A DNA stretch of 64,000 nt from [Phialemoniopsis] sp. UDSM-2020. Lineage: Eukaryota > Ascomycota > Sordariomycetes > Thyridiales > Thyridiaceae. The translations under genes and the position numbers were made by a program. Under the pieces are notes generated by a model that did no database searches, was not told the origin of the DNA, and saw only the letters and a list, made by a program, of their open reading frames with translations. The DNA is taken from contig JAEILZ010000008.1 in the NCBI GenBank assembly GCA_018873225.1, forward strand, positions 2,294,001 to 2,358,000, given 5' to 3'. Shown here one piece after another: positions 23,753 to 33,618 of this stretch (positions within the stretch are counted from its first letter, which is position 1; the number at the start of each line of letters is the position of its first letter).

Positions 23753-24080
23753 CTGTGGTCTATATAGCTTTCTGAAGACTTATATACCCCTTGAGCCTTA
23801 CATATCGCTTTATATCGTACCGTCTAAAAGGTAGTAGGGGTGATTAATACACCTATGCCAGATGCTTGTCTGTCCCAGCTTATGCCGTAGGACAATCCTA
23901 TATCCGAGAGCCAGTTTCTGGCAGAGGCAGCCAGGACTTGGGCCTGTAACATTCGTAGTCTCTCATCCGCGATCGTGGCACTTCTTTTCTTCGTGGCCTG
24001 TAGTTGATAAGGCAGAGACGGTCGACTTTTGAATTCAGTCGAGGGAGGTGAGTGAAGGAAACCGTGGGAGCGACGACCTC
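23753..24080. other. Convergent 3' flanks of thg1 and tma23
   Basis: 328 bp between two convergent stop codons. It would hold both 3' UTRs; nothing else is seen. Confidence 0.6.
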
Positions 24081-24731
24081 TCATCCTGTGTTGCCCTTTG
24101 AGCGCCTTTTCTCCTCTTTTCTTTTCCTCCTCTCTTCTTTCCGTGCTCGTCTCTCCTCCTTGGTCTCGGGTTCGGAATTTCGCCCCTTGGCTGCCTTCTT
24201 CTCAGCCTTTGCTGCTCTCCGCGCGGCTCTCTCAGCCCTCCGCACTGCTCGTTCAGCTTTCCTTTTCCTCCTGACCTCTTTTCTTGCCCGTCTCTCCTCC
24301 TTGCTCTCCTTCTTCGCCGCAGGGACTACATCCTCCACCTCTGGCGTTGCAGTCGTCTCCGTCCCACTACTGCTCGACTCTTTTACTTCGATAGTCCCCT
24401 GCAGCAGACCCCCGCTCACAAACGAGGTGTACAGGCTTGCCCACCCTTTGTACTTCCCCGTGCCCGCCGTCGCGATGGCGTTGAGGCGCCCGTTGGTCAG
24501 CGTCTGCACGACGACGCCCTGCTTCGAGGTATCGAGGCCCTTGAGCTGCTGGTCAAAAGCGTTCAGCCACCACTGGTCGGCCGTGGCGTGCTCCTTCTTG
24601 CCGACGCCGAGCTTGTTGTCCTTGCGCGAGACGAGAATAGGTTTCGCCAGGCCAGTCGCGTCGTCGGTGGCGTGGAGGGTGTGGCCGTGGCCGCGCCAGC
24701 CCTGGGAGGTGAGGAGGGCGTGGGCGTTCAT
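24081..24731 (-). CDS. tma23: G-patch protein Tma23-like, ribosome biogenesis
   Basis: A single-exon protein of 216 aa. The start MNAHALLTSQGWRGHG is preferred over an ATG five codons upstream because family members begin at this Met. The N-terminus is a G-patch-like segment (GWRGHGHTLH...GLAKPILVSRKDNKLGVG), followed by the conserved ADQWWLNAFDQQLKGLD block. A Ser/Thr-rich linker then leads to a strongly basic, coiled-coil-like tail of KEERRARKE/RRKRK units (about residues 145-216), typical of nucleolar RNA-binding proteins. In yeast Tma23 is nucleolar and supports 40S ribosome production. The assignment rests on motif recall. It is encoded in tandem with, and 408 bp upstream of, no obvious partner. 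Confidence 0.85.
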   Translation of the reverse strand: MNAHALLTSQGWRGHGHTLHATDDATGLAKPILVSRKDNKLGVGKKEHATADQWWLNAFDQQLKGLDTSKQGVVVQTLTNGRLNAIATAGTGKYKGWASLYTSFVSGGLLQGTIEVKESSSSGTETTATPEVEDVVPAAKKESKEERRARKEVRRKRKAERAVRRAERAARRAAKAEKKAAKGRNSEPETKEERRARKEERRKRKEEKRRSKGNTG

Positions 24732-25139
24732 TTTCCTCTCGAGCAAAGGCCAGAGGACATGCGGTATAGAAGGTTATGAAGAGTGGTTGAGTGTGGTGTG
24801 CCCTCTATTATGTCCTGCACCAGAGGGCCATGATCTGTGAGCACCAGAATTAATGGGAACGACGAGTCGCAAAAAAATGTCTTATCGAATCAATGCTGGG
24901 GAAGAAATTCTGGAGATAAGGTAAAATTTTGGCGGGGCGATAAATTTAGTGCAAGCGGTCTGGATTTAGCACAGCAATTGTGCAAGGTAACTGATCATGG
25001 AAGCAACTCGAGTTGCGACAAACAAACTTCTTGAAGATCTAAAGTATCAAAGTTCTCAATTTCTCAACAGCACACCCTAGATTGGGGTCGAAAATAAAAC
25101 CCAAGTAGAAACACCCAAATACTCCCGGATGGAAACAAA
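24732..25139. other. tma23 upstream region
   Basis: 408 bp between the tma23 start and the stop of the next minus-strand gene. It would contain the tma23 promoter; no motif stands out. Confidence 0.55.
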
Positions 25140-26734
25140 CTACCTTTTCCAGGGAAACGATGGTAAAGACATTCCCCACGTAACATTGCCGCGCGCAGCA
25201 GGGGGACTCTGAAGGGGACCTAGCCGGACTTCTTTCGTGCCAATGTTCTTCCAAAAGATGTTGACAATCCTATTGTAGTGGTCTTCGAACCTGTCCCGAG
25301 TGTAGAGCAATAGTGACAGGATTAGAACGAGCAGCATCAAGTGAAAGACGTAGATCTTGAAATTTGCCAGCCGTCTTGACATTCGTTCCCGTGCCACATG
25401 TAGTCTGAGAGACGTGCTCTCCCCTGCTGCCCTTGCGTCACTGTCGTCGTCGAATCCGCAATAGTACACGACATCGCTCTTGCAAATGGTTACGACTTGT
25501 TGTCCTCCTTGGGCTCCGCCTTGGTCTACTGGCCCAAGGGGTCTGTGGCGCCTCATCAAGTACCAAGAAACCATCTTGACCTTGGCTACCATCCCTGGTG
25601 GGATGCGCGCCCCTGTACCGGAGGTGTCTGTTTCTATGAGCTCGTATCGCCCCTGCGCTTTAGTTATAGCTCGATATGTTGACTTACTCGGATTGGATTT
25701 ATCATGAAGGGTAGCCAGCTTGTGAGATTTCTCGAAGGGTCTACCATCAACGTGGTGGTGGTCGGTGTCCCAAAGCTGTCCTGGTATAGGGCAAATCAAT
25801 TGAAAGATCGACGAGGACCAAGACATACATGTCGCCAGGTAGCCGGCCTCGGCAATGATGTTGTGCACCTCTTGGTAGATCGTATGCAGACCGGGGAAGG
25901 TTTCAGTCGGAGCAGCCTCGCCCAGAAGATTGATTAGGGGGAGGAGCAAGCCGATGGTTCGCAGAGCCACCCCTTCAACCTCCGGCCAGAAGTTCTCAGC
26001 AACTTCTTGGCCTCGTAGCATGAGCTTGACCTCGTTTGCTCTCGTCTGTGATCGGATATATCCTGGGCACGTGGGTATCTTAGTATACCATATCATGCGT
26101 CGAAATTGTACTCAAACTCACCACCCATGTCGATGTACTCAATGTCCTGACTGTGGAGGATCCTCTCTTGCATGGGTGTCGCCCCAAAAAGCAAGGCATC
26201 AAAGACATAGTCCTTTAGGACTTTGGACAGCAATCCCATCACGAGAAACCTCCTCTCGCCAGGATCCCGGAGTGCATGATCCCAGCCCCCGACCAGCGGG
26301 TCATTGCATGCCGTTGTGTCAACAGAGTCAATGAAGTATCTCGAGAAACCCTTGCTGCCCCATGGACTTTCCTTCTGCAAATTCGAGACTTGGTCCCTCT
26401 CGAAGTTCGAGTTTGCAAATCTGTATACTCGACTCCGCAGGTTGTCATACAAATTTATGAACCACTCATCGTTTCGCTCTCGGTTTGGATGGTGGAAGTA
26501 GAATTCCAATTTTGATGGGATATATCCTTCCAAATCGTTCAATGATCTCGGTCGGAAGACACCCTTCGACGACTGTGTAATCTTGGGAGCTGGCGGTATG
26601 GAAGTGCTCTCGCGAATCCCGAAAACTGCTGCCAACTGCAATCTCTCGCCTTTCTGTGTTTTTGTTTCCTTTTTTCTCATGATCTTCGGGTGGGGGACGA
26701 CGCCCTTATGGGCGCGTAGTTGTATCGTCGTCAT
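25140..26734 (-). CDS. Uncharacterised single-span membrane protein
   Basis: Two exons, 26,734-26,122 and 26,062-25,140, joined across a 59-bp intron (GTGAGT, ATACTAAG branch, CCCAG) to give 511 aa; an ATG at 26,797 would add 21 residues. The splice joins YIDMGG to YIRSQTRANE. I do not recognise a family. The first half is soluble-looking with many aromatic and charged residues (e.g. LEFYFHHPNRERNDEWF, ALLFGATPMQERIL). The middle contains Leu-rich helices (VALRTIGLLLPLINLLGEA). One strong membrane helix lies near 439-459 (FHLMLLVLILSLLLYT), followed by a short basic tail of about 50 residues. A small number of in-frame donor/acceptor-like pairs in exon 2 were tested and would create stops or shifts, so I left it unspliced. 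The membrane-proximal anchor suggests a cytosolic-facing protein on an internal membrane (inference). Confidence 0.7.
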
Positions 26735-28190
26735 ATCCAATGTTTTCCCGTGGTACCGTAGGTCTGTATTGACTTGAAGGACTTGACGCGACCTCATAAA
26801 CCACTTGATAAATCAATGAAATATTTGAGGTAGCTCCATTGCAATTTCAAATACAACCCAGCCTCGAGTGGGAGTGGGAGCTTGACCAGAATATATGACA
26901 GCAACTGCTGCTTGGATGGACAAAGAACTGAAAGTCTGGCACATCTCTCCTTTGTTCTGTTAACTGCAACCATTTTCACCGCCCCTATCGTTGATTCAGG
27001 AGACAAAACTGAGGAAACAATCACGACACCCAATCATATTCTGAGAACATCCTAATCGATTTCAGCAGACTATGTGGTCCCGGTTTGTGAAGTCAAACAG
27101 GAACAAAGAGATGGCCGGATACTAGAGAGCCGTCAAATCTGCCATTGAGGCCGGAAGAGGAAAGTCCTGACATGTTGTGTGATTTGTATTGCTTGGAGTG
27201 CATCACCGGAACCAGTAATTCGGGGCGATCGAGCAATACGTAGATCTCAGGGTAATTGAATGAAATCGAGACAGCTGGCACTGGCCAACCCGGATGTGTT
27301 TCTGAGACTTTCGAGGCTCAATTGGACAAGTACGAAAGCCCAACGATTCGTAATATCTCTAATAGTATTGCGATTTGTATTGAAAAGCAGAAAGGAAAGG
27401 TTGAGGTTGCGATCAATCCTCTTGTCCAGGTAAATGACAACACAGCGAGGAAAGCAGACAGAGATGAGCACCCGGACAGTTGACTAGCTGTGAGAAGGGC
27501 AAAAAGAGAACCATCTGACCACGCTGGACTGTCCTTCGCCTAGCTGTTGGATCATCGAAAACAGGGCGCTCTTATTCTCTCGACTGTCATTCGGAGCTTT
27601 GCAATAGTGTGCGACTTTGATGAGATCTTAACCATGGATGGATCAAGTTAAATGGATCGCGTGTGGCCTAAATTTCCAGGCCACACAACTGGAAAGCCCG
27701 AGCCATTCGCAGATTGGCCCCTGCATGTGTTTCGTCCAAAAATTTTGGGCATCGCAGGTCAGTGCGTTGCCGCTAATGGGCAAATGAATTTTGAGACCCA
27801 GGTCCAACGCCATCTGATCTGCTGCCTCTGCGCTCGACTTCGACAATTCACCAAACACATCTCTCCTAGTAATCACTCACGGCCGAACACAGACTCTGCC
27901 TGGAGCAAAGTCATCACCTCGTTCTCTTTACGAATCCCATTCACGGAGAAATCACCGACGGCAACGGGCTCTTTCTCTTCGTCGCACCTCGCGCGCCTCG
28001 ATACTTCTCGAACTCCCTCACACTGCACAGTGCCCCGCGATCCAGGTTGCGACTTCCACTCTTGCGACTTGACCTGGAATTCAGATAACCTACACCTATC
28101 TTCCTCTTCGCCTCTTCCTCATAAGGGCTTGAAGCCACGAACCCCCACTAACCTTCACCCTTTATCATCCTCACCAACGACACATACACG
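26735..28190. other. Divergent upstream region before eIF4E
   Basis: 1.46 kb without a supported gene. The right third (from about 27,850) is CT/AC-rich and ends in the eIF4E leader just before the ATG. Open frames at 27,256-27,483 and 27,652-28,209 lack a credible start context or family and run into the eIF4E leader. Confidence 0.55.
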
Positions 28191-29059
28191 ATGGCGCAAG
28201 TGGACTTGACCACCATCCCCATTTCGCCCGAGGGCGGCAATGTGCCCTCTGAGAGTGCGTCCAAGGATGCTTCATCTGCGACCACGGTCTTCCACGACAA
28301 GGACAACTTCAACGTCAAGCACCCTCTGGCTCACAAGTGGACGTTGTGGTTCACCAAGCCCCCAAGTGGCAAGGTACGCTCCGACTACATTACTTTGAAG
28401 TACACATAATGCTGATCATGTGCACACAGGGCGACAACTGGAATGATCTGCTCAAGGAAGTTATCACCTTCAACTCAGTCGAGGAGTTCTGGGGGATTTA
28501 TGTAAGCGAAAATCTGATATGGCAGACACGAAAGTCAACTCTGAGGGCCGTCTGACTAACGCTTCTGCAGAACAACATCTCCCCCGTCTCTGAGCTTGCT
28601 CTGAAGTCCGACTACCACCTCTTCAAGGAGGGCGTTCGACCCGAGTGGGAGGATCCCCAGAACAAGCACGGCGGCAAGTGGTCGTACTCCTTCAAGGAGA
28701 AGCGCAACGTCAACATCGACGAGCTCTGGCTGCACACCATGCTCGCCGCTATCGGCGAGACCCTCGAGGACGAGGAGGATGGCGAGATCATGGGCGTTGT
28801 CGTCAACGTCCGCAAGGCCTTCTTCCGTATCGGCGTCTGGACCCGCACCATCGGCAAGAGCATTCCTAACAGGGGTGACGGCGATGTGGCTGGCGGCAAG
28901 GGCCGCTCTGCTGAGAAGGGCAAGGAGGTTCTCATGGGCATCGGCAAGCGGTTCAAGGAGGCGCTCCAGCTGCCTCCCAACGAGGGCGTCGAGTTCTCGG
29001 GCCACACGGACGCGCAGCACAGTGGCAGCTCTCGCGCCAAGGCCAAGTTCACCGTCTAG
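28191..29059 (+). CDS. Translation initiation factor eIF4E
   Basis: The mRNA 5' cap-binding subunit of eIF4F. The exons are 28,191-28,373, 28,430-28,501 and 28,571-29,059, all phase 0, giving 247 aa. After a 45-residue variable N-terminus come the conserved HPLAHKWTLWFTKP strand, then NSVEEFWGIYNNISPVSEL and the cap-contacting FKEGVRPEWEDPQNKHGGKW (conserved Trp-Glu pair). The C-terminal helix segment FRIGVWTRT is present. The tail is longer than in yeast and ends in a Ser/Ala/Lys-rich stretch after PPNEGVEFSGHTDAQHSG. Introns are 56 and 69 bp; both carry in-frame stops if retained. Confidence 0.97.
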
Positions 29060-29650
29060 ACTTCTCGTCCTCTTTGAGGCAACAAACCACCCCCTTACAT
29101 CACTCTACAACACCTTAATCCTCACTTTACCAATCTTTGAGCACGCCCTTATGATATTCACTATCATGTCTCTGTGGTTCACAGGCGGTCCTCGGCGGAT
29201 AGAAGCTTCATTTTATGCGTTGAGGCAAGTGACCAAAAAAGCACTCATATTTACACGCATCCAGCCCGACCTTTGAAACGGTGGATGTGCGCGGGTGCGA
29301 AATTTGCGATGAATTCTAGGCTGCGCGGCGTTGCTGCGGCTCGGCATAGCTTTAGGTATTTCCAATGGAACTTCCGATAGATCTACCCAAACTTCCCTCT
29401 CCTTCTAGTGACTAGATACACATTGCTCATGCCCTTGACGACTTTTAGTGGTGCATATATTATAGAAGCCAAAAGCCCATTGCTAATGGCTCAGGTCATG
29501 TGTTGAATGTTTTCTTTTTAAAAGTACAGCCGATGAAACCCCCCTTTGTATCCCATTCTCCGTTTTATGCAAAGAAGTAGCCACGAGAAGCCGCCAAATG
29601 ACCCTTTTATAAACTCTACAGCCTTCTCTCCGTTCGACCACAACGCCACC
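29060..29650. other. Convergent 3' flanks of eIF4E and acyl-CoA ligase
   Basis: 591 bp between two convergent stop codons. AT-rich stretches near 29,450-29,530 fit polyadenylation regions. No gene is seen. Confidence 0.6.
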
Positions 29651-31858
29651 TTACATCTCATCACCGCTGTGGTCGTCCCTGAAGATCTCAGCCACGAGCA
29701 GCTTCTTGTTGATCTTGCCCATGGCGTTGCGCGGGATGTGCTCGACGACGCGCATGACCTGCGGGATCTTGTAGTTGGCGAGGCGGCCCTTGAGCGCGCG
29801 GCGCATGTCCATGGGCGTCCACTTGCCGCCCGACGGCTCGAGGTTCTCCTTGTTGAGGATGAGCACGCAGCCGACTTTCTGGCCCCACTTGCCCGAGGGC
29901 ACGGCGCACACGGCCGCCTCGGCGACCTCGGGCAGCGAGAGCAGCTCGCGCTCGACCTCGAGTGCGGACACCTTTTCGCCGCCGGACTTGATGATGTCGG
30001 CGCTCTTGCGGCCGAGGATGAAGTACATGTCCGACGACCCGAGGGTGCCCTTGCCCGAGTGTGTCCAGTCCTGGCTGGCCCGGGTGCTCTGGCCCGCGCC
30101 CTCGACGGAGCGGCGGACAGCTACGTCGCCTGTCTTGAACCACGGGCGGCCGCCTTCCTCCTCTGAAGGCACGAACTCCTTCTTTGTCGCCTCGGGGTTG
30201 CGCCAGTACTCGGAGAAGATGGTGGGGCCACGCAGTTGGATCTCTCCGGCGCGCTCTCTGCCGTCAGGGGTGAGCTCCTCGCCGGGCAAGATGATGTCTC
30301 CGCTGTCCATGTCGACTAGTCGTGCCTCCACGGACGGGAGGGGCCATCCTACACTACCGTCTACGCGGTCGACGGGGTCAAGTCCGCAAGACAGAGCCAT
30401 GCCAACCTCGGTCATGCCGTACCGCTCCAGAAGCACATTGCCGTGCGACAGTTTTGCCCACGCTTTCTTGATCGGAGTCGGGAGAGCTGCAGAGCCACTG
30501 ATGCCGAGTCGCATGTATTCCGGGGACACGGCCTTTCTGCCAGCCTCCTGGACCTCCGGGGCCAGGAAGCGGTGCGTGCTCAGGAGTCGACTGTACACAG
30601 TGGGGACAACAGTAAAGAAAGTGACAGGCGCCTTCTTCGATGCGACTCCATTAGGCAAGTGCTCGCCGTTTGTCGTTGCGTGGACGCCATTCGTTCCATT
30701 CACCCCGTTCACACCATTTGTGCCGTTCACACCGTTGACCCCGTTGACCCCATTGGTGGTCTCTACGCCATTTGTGCCATTGACATGCGGTTTCGACTGC
30801 GCGATGAATGGTGCTGCAAGACGGTGCCAGACTGCGTCCGCATTGAACGGGAACATGAACTCGACTGTGCTACCGGCAAAAAGAGGGGCGAGAATGGCGT
30901 TAATTGTGCCGTGAATATGGTGAAGAGGCAGAACGTGGAGGAGGTGGTCTGATGGTGAGTACTCCCATGCGTGTAGGAGAGATTGTGCCTGGGCCGTCAT
31001 GACCTTCTGCGGGAGAAGAACGCCTTTCTGTTTCGAGTATCAGAGCATGTTACTTGTGGCGCAATGGAGAATGAACATACCGGTCTGTTCGTGGTACCCG
31101 ACGTGTACAGCATCATGCCAGCTGCACCGGCCTCATCTCCTTCCAGAGTGACCTGATCATGGCTACCCCCACCTGAATACTTCGGCAGTTCCAAATGAAC
31201 CGGCCTGGACGCAAGCTTTAGTGCCAAGACTTCCTTGGCTTTGGAGCTGAACTTGCTTGATGACAGGAGCAATGCAGCCTCGCTGTGGTCAAGGATGTAC
31301 TGGAGCTCCGGCGCGGGGAAGGCCGGTGACAGCGGTACTGCTATCGACCGCGCCGCAAGGATGGCCAGTAATGTGACTGCACCGGCGCATTAGCAAATTC
31401 GATGCGGACAAAGGCGCAATGCTCCTCCACGTGGAGTCGCCGGGATACTCGATATGCCGCTTACCTACATAGTCGTAGCTGTTCTCTACCAGAAAGGCGA
31501 TGCGCTCGCCGCTTATGTCGCTCTTCCCTGCAGCCTCGAGCAGGCGGTTCCTCGTCCTGCAGACGTCGCCAAGCAGTTCGCCGTACTTGAAACTCCGCCC
31601 GGACACGGAATGGATGACCGCGGTGGACTCTGGGTCGTGCTTCTGCAGGGCCTCGAAGACGGGCAACCGGGGAATGGTGGAGGCCATCCTAAGTAGACGG
31701 CGGGTACCAAATCTGGCTGCCGAGGACCGGGTCGCAATATAGGGGAAGGCGGTGCAGGGGAGCGCAGAAGCAGAGGCAGAAGCAGCAGCTGAAGGCCAGA
31801 CGCGAAGCAAAGAAGAGGAAAGCAGGAGCGGTGTACGAAGGGTCCGCATCCCCAGCAT
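29651..31858 (-). CDS. Acyl-CoA ligase, malonyl-CoA synthetase (ACSF3)-like
   Basis: A member of the AMP-forming acyl-CoA synthetase superfamily. The exons are 31,858-31,465, 31,376-31,081 and 31,027-29,651, giving 688 aa. The N-terminus (about 1-60) is rich in Leu, Ser, Ala and Arg with no acids, as in a mitochondrial presequence. The ATP-binding loop reads LYTSGTTNRPKGV (221-233); the usual Gly after TTT/TT is Asn228 here. ERYGMTE lies at 431-437, WFKTGD and GRKSADIIKSGGEK follow, and the catalytic Lys is in MGKINKKLL (Lys668). The RYGMTE and MGKINKK forms resemble ACSF3/malonyl-CoA synthetase, which would feed mitochondrial fatty-acid synthesis; other acyl substrates cannot be excluded. 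A 45-residue Asn-Gly-Val/Thr repeat is inserted at 313-357. The 379-codon frame on the plus strand is a shadow. Confidence 0.88.
30647..30781. repeat. Coding microsatellite, Asn-Gly-(Val/Thr) units
   Basis: Nine-base periodic repeat inside exon 3 of the acyl-CoA ligase. It encodes about ten NGV/NGT units (residues 313-357) between the conserved A5-like segment ending FIAQSKPH and FFTVVPTVYSRLL. It is imperfect, with ETT and ATT interruptions. Copy number probably varies between strains (inference). Confidence 0.8.
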
Positions 31859-32546
31859 TTATGAAATGCAACAGATTATATAAGGGAAGTGACCAAAAGG
31901 GTAAAAAACCATAGGTGTGGCATTAATGTGGGAATGCCTGTCCTGCGTCGGCAAGAAAATATTACCGGAGGCAGTGATCTAAGGCCGATGGAGTAGCGGC
32001 TAGGAGGTTGATTGAATGCCGCGCCGCCGGACCCATTGATGGGCGTCCCATCAAAACAACAAATGCTGTCGTGCCTCCTTGATATCCCTTTGCGAACTTC
32101 TACTCCCCGGGGAGTAGACAGAGCAGGCGGATTAACAGTCCAGGTCCTGCGGCTGGGAACGTGGGATCTGGGGGCAGAAGAGGGTGGCAAGTCTGTGGTT
32201 GCGTGAACGGCAGATCGTATCGACAATTTCTTGCCGGCAAAACATGCCGCCCGCCCTTTCAGGCCTCTTCAGCACGTCCGTACCTTAATCTGTCCCAAAC
32301 AGGGGATCTCTACAGTGGGGAACCCCTGCTAAATTACCGGATTTCGATGAATTGATGTGTATGATTGGGTGTAGATTCCCTGGTCGTTCGCGGGCATTAG
32401 CGGCGCCTCCCACGACACCCCAACCGTTGGGAGTGGTTTTATGGTTTTATGGTTTAGCTTGACCGGAGCTCTTCCGACACACAGACGTGAGGGATGCTCG
32501 GACAAAGCATTAGCTATATAATCTAAGATTACAGAAATATTCTCAA
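31859..32546. other. Upstream region of acyl-CoA ligase
   Basis: 688 bp between the ligase start and tRNA-Asp copy 3. A short direct duplication of the octamer TTTTATGG occurs near 32,440. No gene is seen. Confidence 0.55.
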
Positions 32547-32618
32547 TCCCAATTAGTATAGTGGCTAGTATGCAGCCTTGTCACGGCTGAGACCGGAGTT
32601 CGATTCTCCGATTGGGAG
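32547..32618 (+). tRNA. tRNA-Asp (GTC), copy 3
   Basis: Identical over 72 nt to the copies at 19,571 and 20,207. The 5' flank shares TCAATCCCAAT and the 3' flank begins ACTCTTTTTTT, a strong Pol III terminator. It lies 325 bp upstream of the BolA-like gene on the same strand. Confidence 0.95.
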
Positions 32619-32942
32619 ACTCTTTTTTTGCCCAATTTTCTTTTTGTCATGTTGATTTCAGGACTTTGCTTTCCCTTTTTCTTTTTTTGATACTCTTCAT
32701 CTTGTCAACTTGACTGGGATCTGGCTTACTTGCTTCATTCCAGAAATTCGTGTAAGTGCCTGGTTGAACCTACTGCAACCATAATGCCTTTGCCCTGATT
32801 GGCAGCTTTACTCCAAACCCCACTCAGTGTCACCTCACACGCCTGGGTGACCTCACTTGCAATTGTACCACGAAACCTCCTCCGGTGCTAGATTGGTTTC
32901 CGGGTCACGCATCGGCTTCCTCGCCGATTTAGAAGCTTCCTC
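32619..32942. promoter_or_regulatory. Promoter interval of the BolA-like gene
   Basis: 324 bp between tRNA-Asp copy 3 and the BolA-like start codon. T-rich at the left, which serves the tRNA terminator. No specific site is recognised. Confidence 0.45.
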
Positions 32943-33412
32943 ATGCTCCGACGGCTTGTAGTTGGTCCTTCTGTCGCACGGCGAACCCTTGCCACCATGG
33001 CATCTCAAACTCCGATGGAGGATGCGATCCGGGAAAAGGTCAGTATTTGGATGCAACATCCCTTCCGGCGGTAGTATTGAAGCCGTCGTCGCGGCCAGCT
33101 ATGGACTGACACCTGCCTTCGGCGACACAGGTCACTGCTTCCCTCCAGCCATCGCGCCTCGAGATACACAACGATTCCCACCTTCACGCGCATCACAAGG
33201 CCATGAGAGGCAGCACCTCTCAAGAGACGCACTTCCGACTAATTATCACCTCCGAGTCCTTCAAGTCCAAGATGCAACCCGCCCGGCACCGCATGATCTA
33301 CTCCCTTCTCAAGGACGAGATGGCCCAAAACGACGGCATCCATGCGCTGCAGCTGCGCACTTTGACGCCTGAGGAGGAGGCAAGGCAGAAGGAGAAGGAG
33401 GCGGCACAATAA
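32943..33412 (+). CDS. BolA-like protein, probably mitochondrial
   Basis: Exons 32,943-33,038 and 33,131-33,412 with a 92-bp intron encode 125 aa. The BolA fold is recognised from VTASLQPSRLEIHNDSHLH followed by ETHFRLIITSESFKSKM and the conserved RHRMIYSLL. BolA proteins partner with monothiol glutaredoxins in iron-sulfur cluster trafficking. The first ATG gives an Arg-rich, acid-free leader (MLRRLVVGPSVARRTLATM), consistent with mitochondrial import, as for Bol1/BOLA1. An internal ATG at codon 19 with context GCCACCATGG is excellent and could produce a cytosolic form. The C-terminal 15 residues are Glu/Lys-rich. It converges with the next gene, whose stop is 206 bp away. Confidence 0.92.
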
Positions 33413-33618
33413 AGATTCCACGTGGACTGAATGTACGATAATGTACCAATACATCGATATGATACCGAATTCAAGATACCCAGTCTCCTTTCAAGTACTC
33501 AACTGAGCTTTGAGATTTTCCATATCGTTATGTATCGCCTTCACCTGGAGCCAAGGTATTCTATAAGAAGTGTCGCATTGCAATTATCGCTACAGGGTAT
33601 CATATAATGTCAAGACGC

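Noticed and set aside
25640..25900. Extra introns inside exon 2 of the unassigned membrane protein
   Set aside because: Candidate GT-AG pairs either create an immediate stop, shift the frame, or are only 35 nt long.
27652..28209. 185-codon plus-strand frame before eIF4E
   Set aside because: It runs through the CT-rich leader and into the eIF4E start; no intron or homology supports it.
29775..30914. 379-codon open frame on the plus strand
   Set aside because: It is antisense to the acyl-CoA ligase, whose motifs are unmistakable on the minus strand; the frame is a GC-bias shadow.
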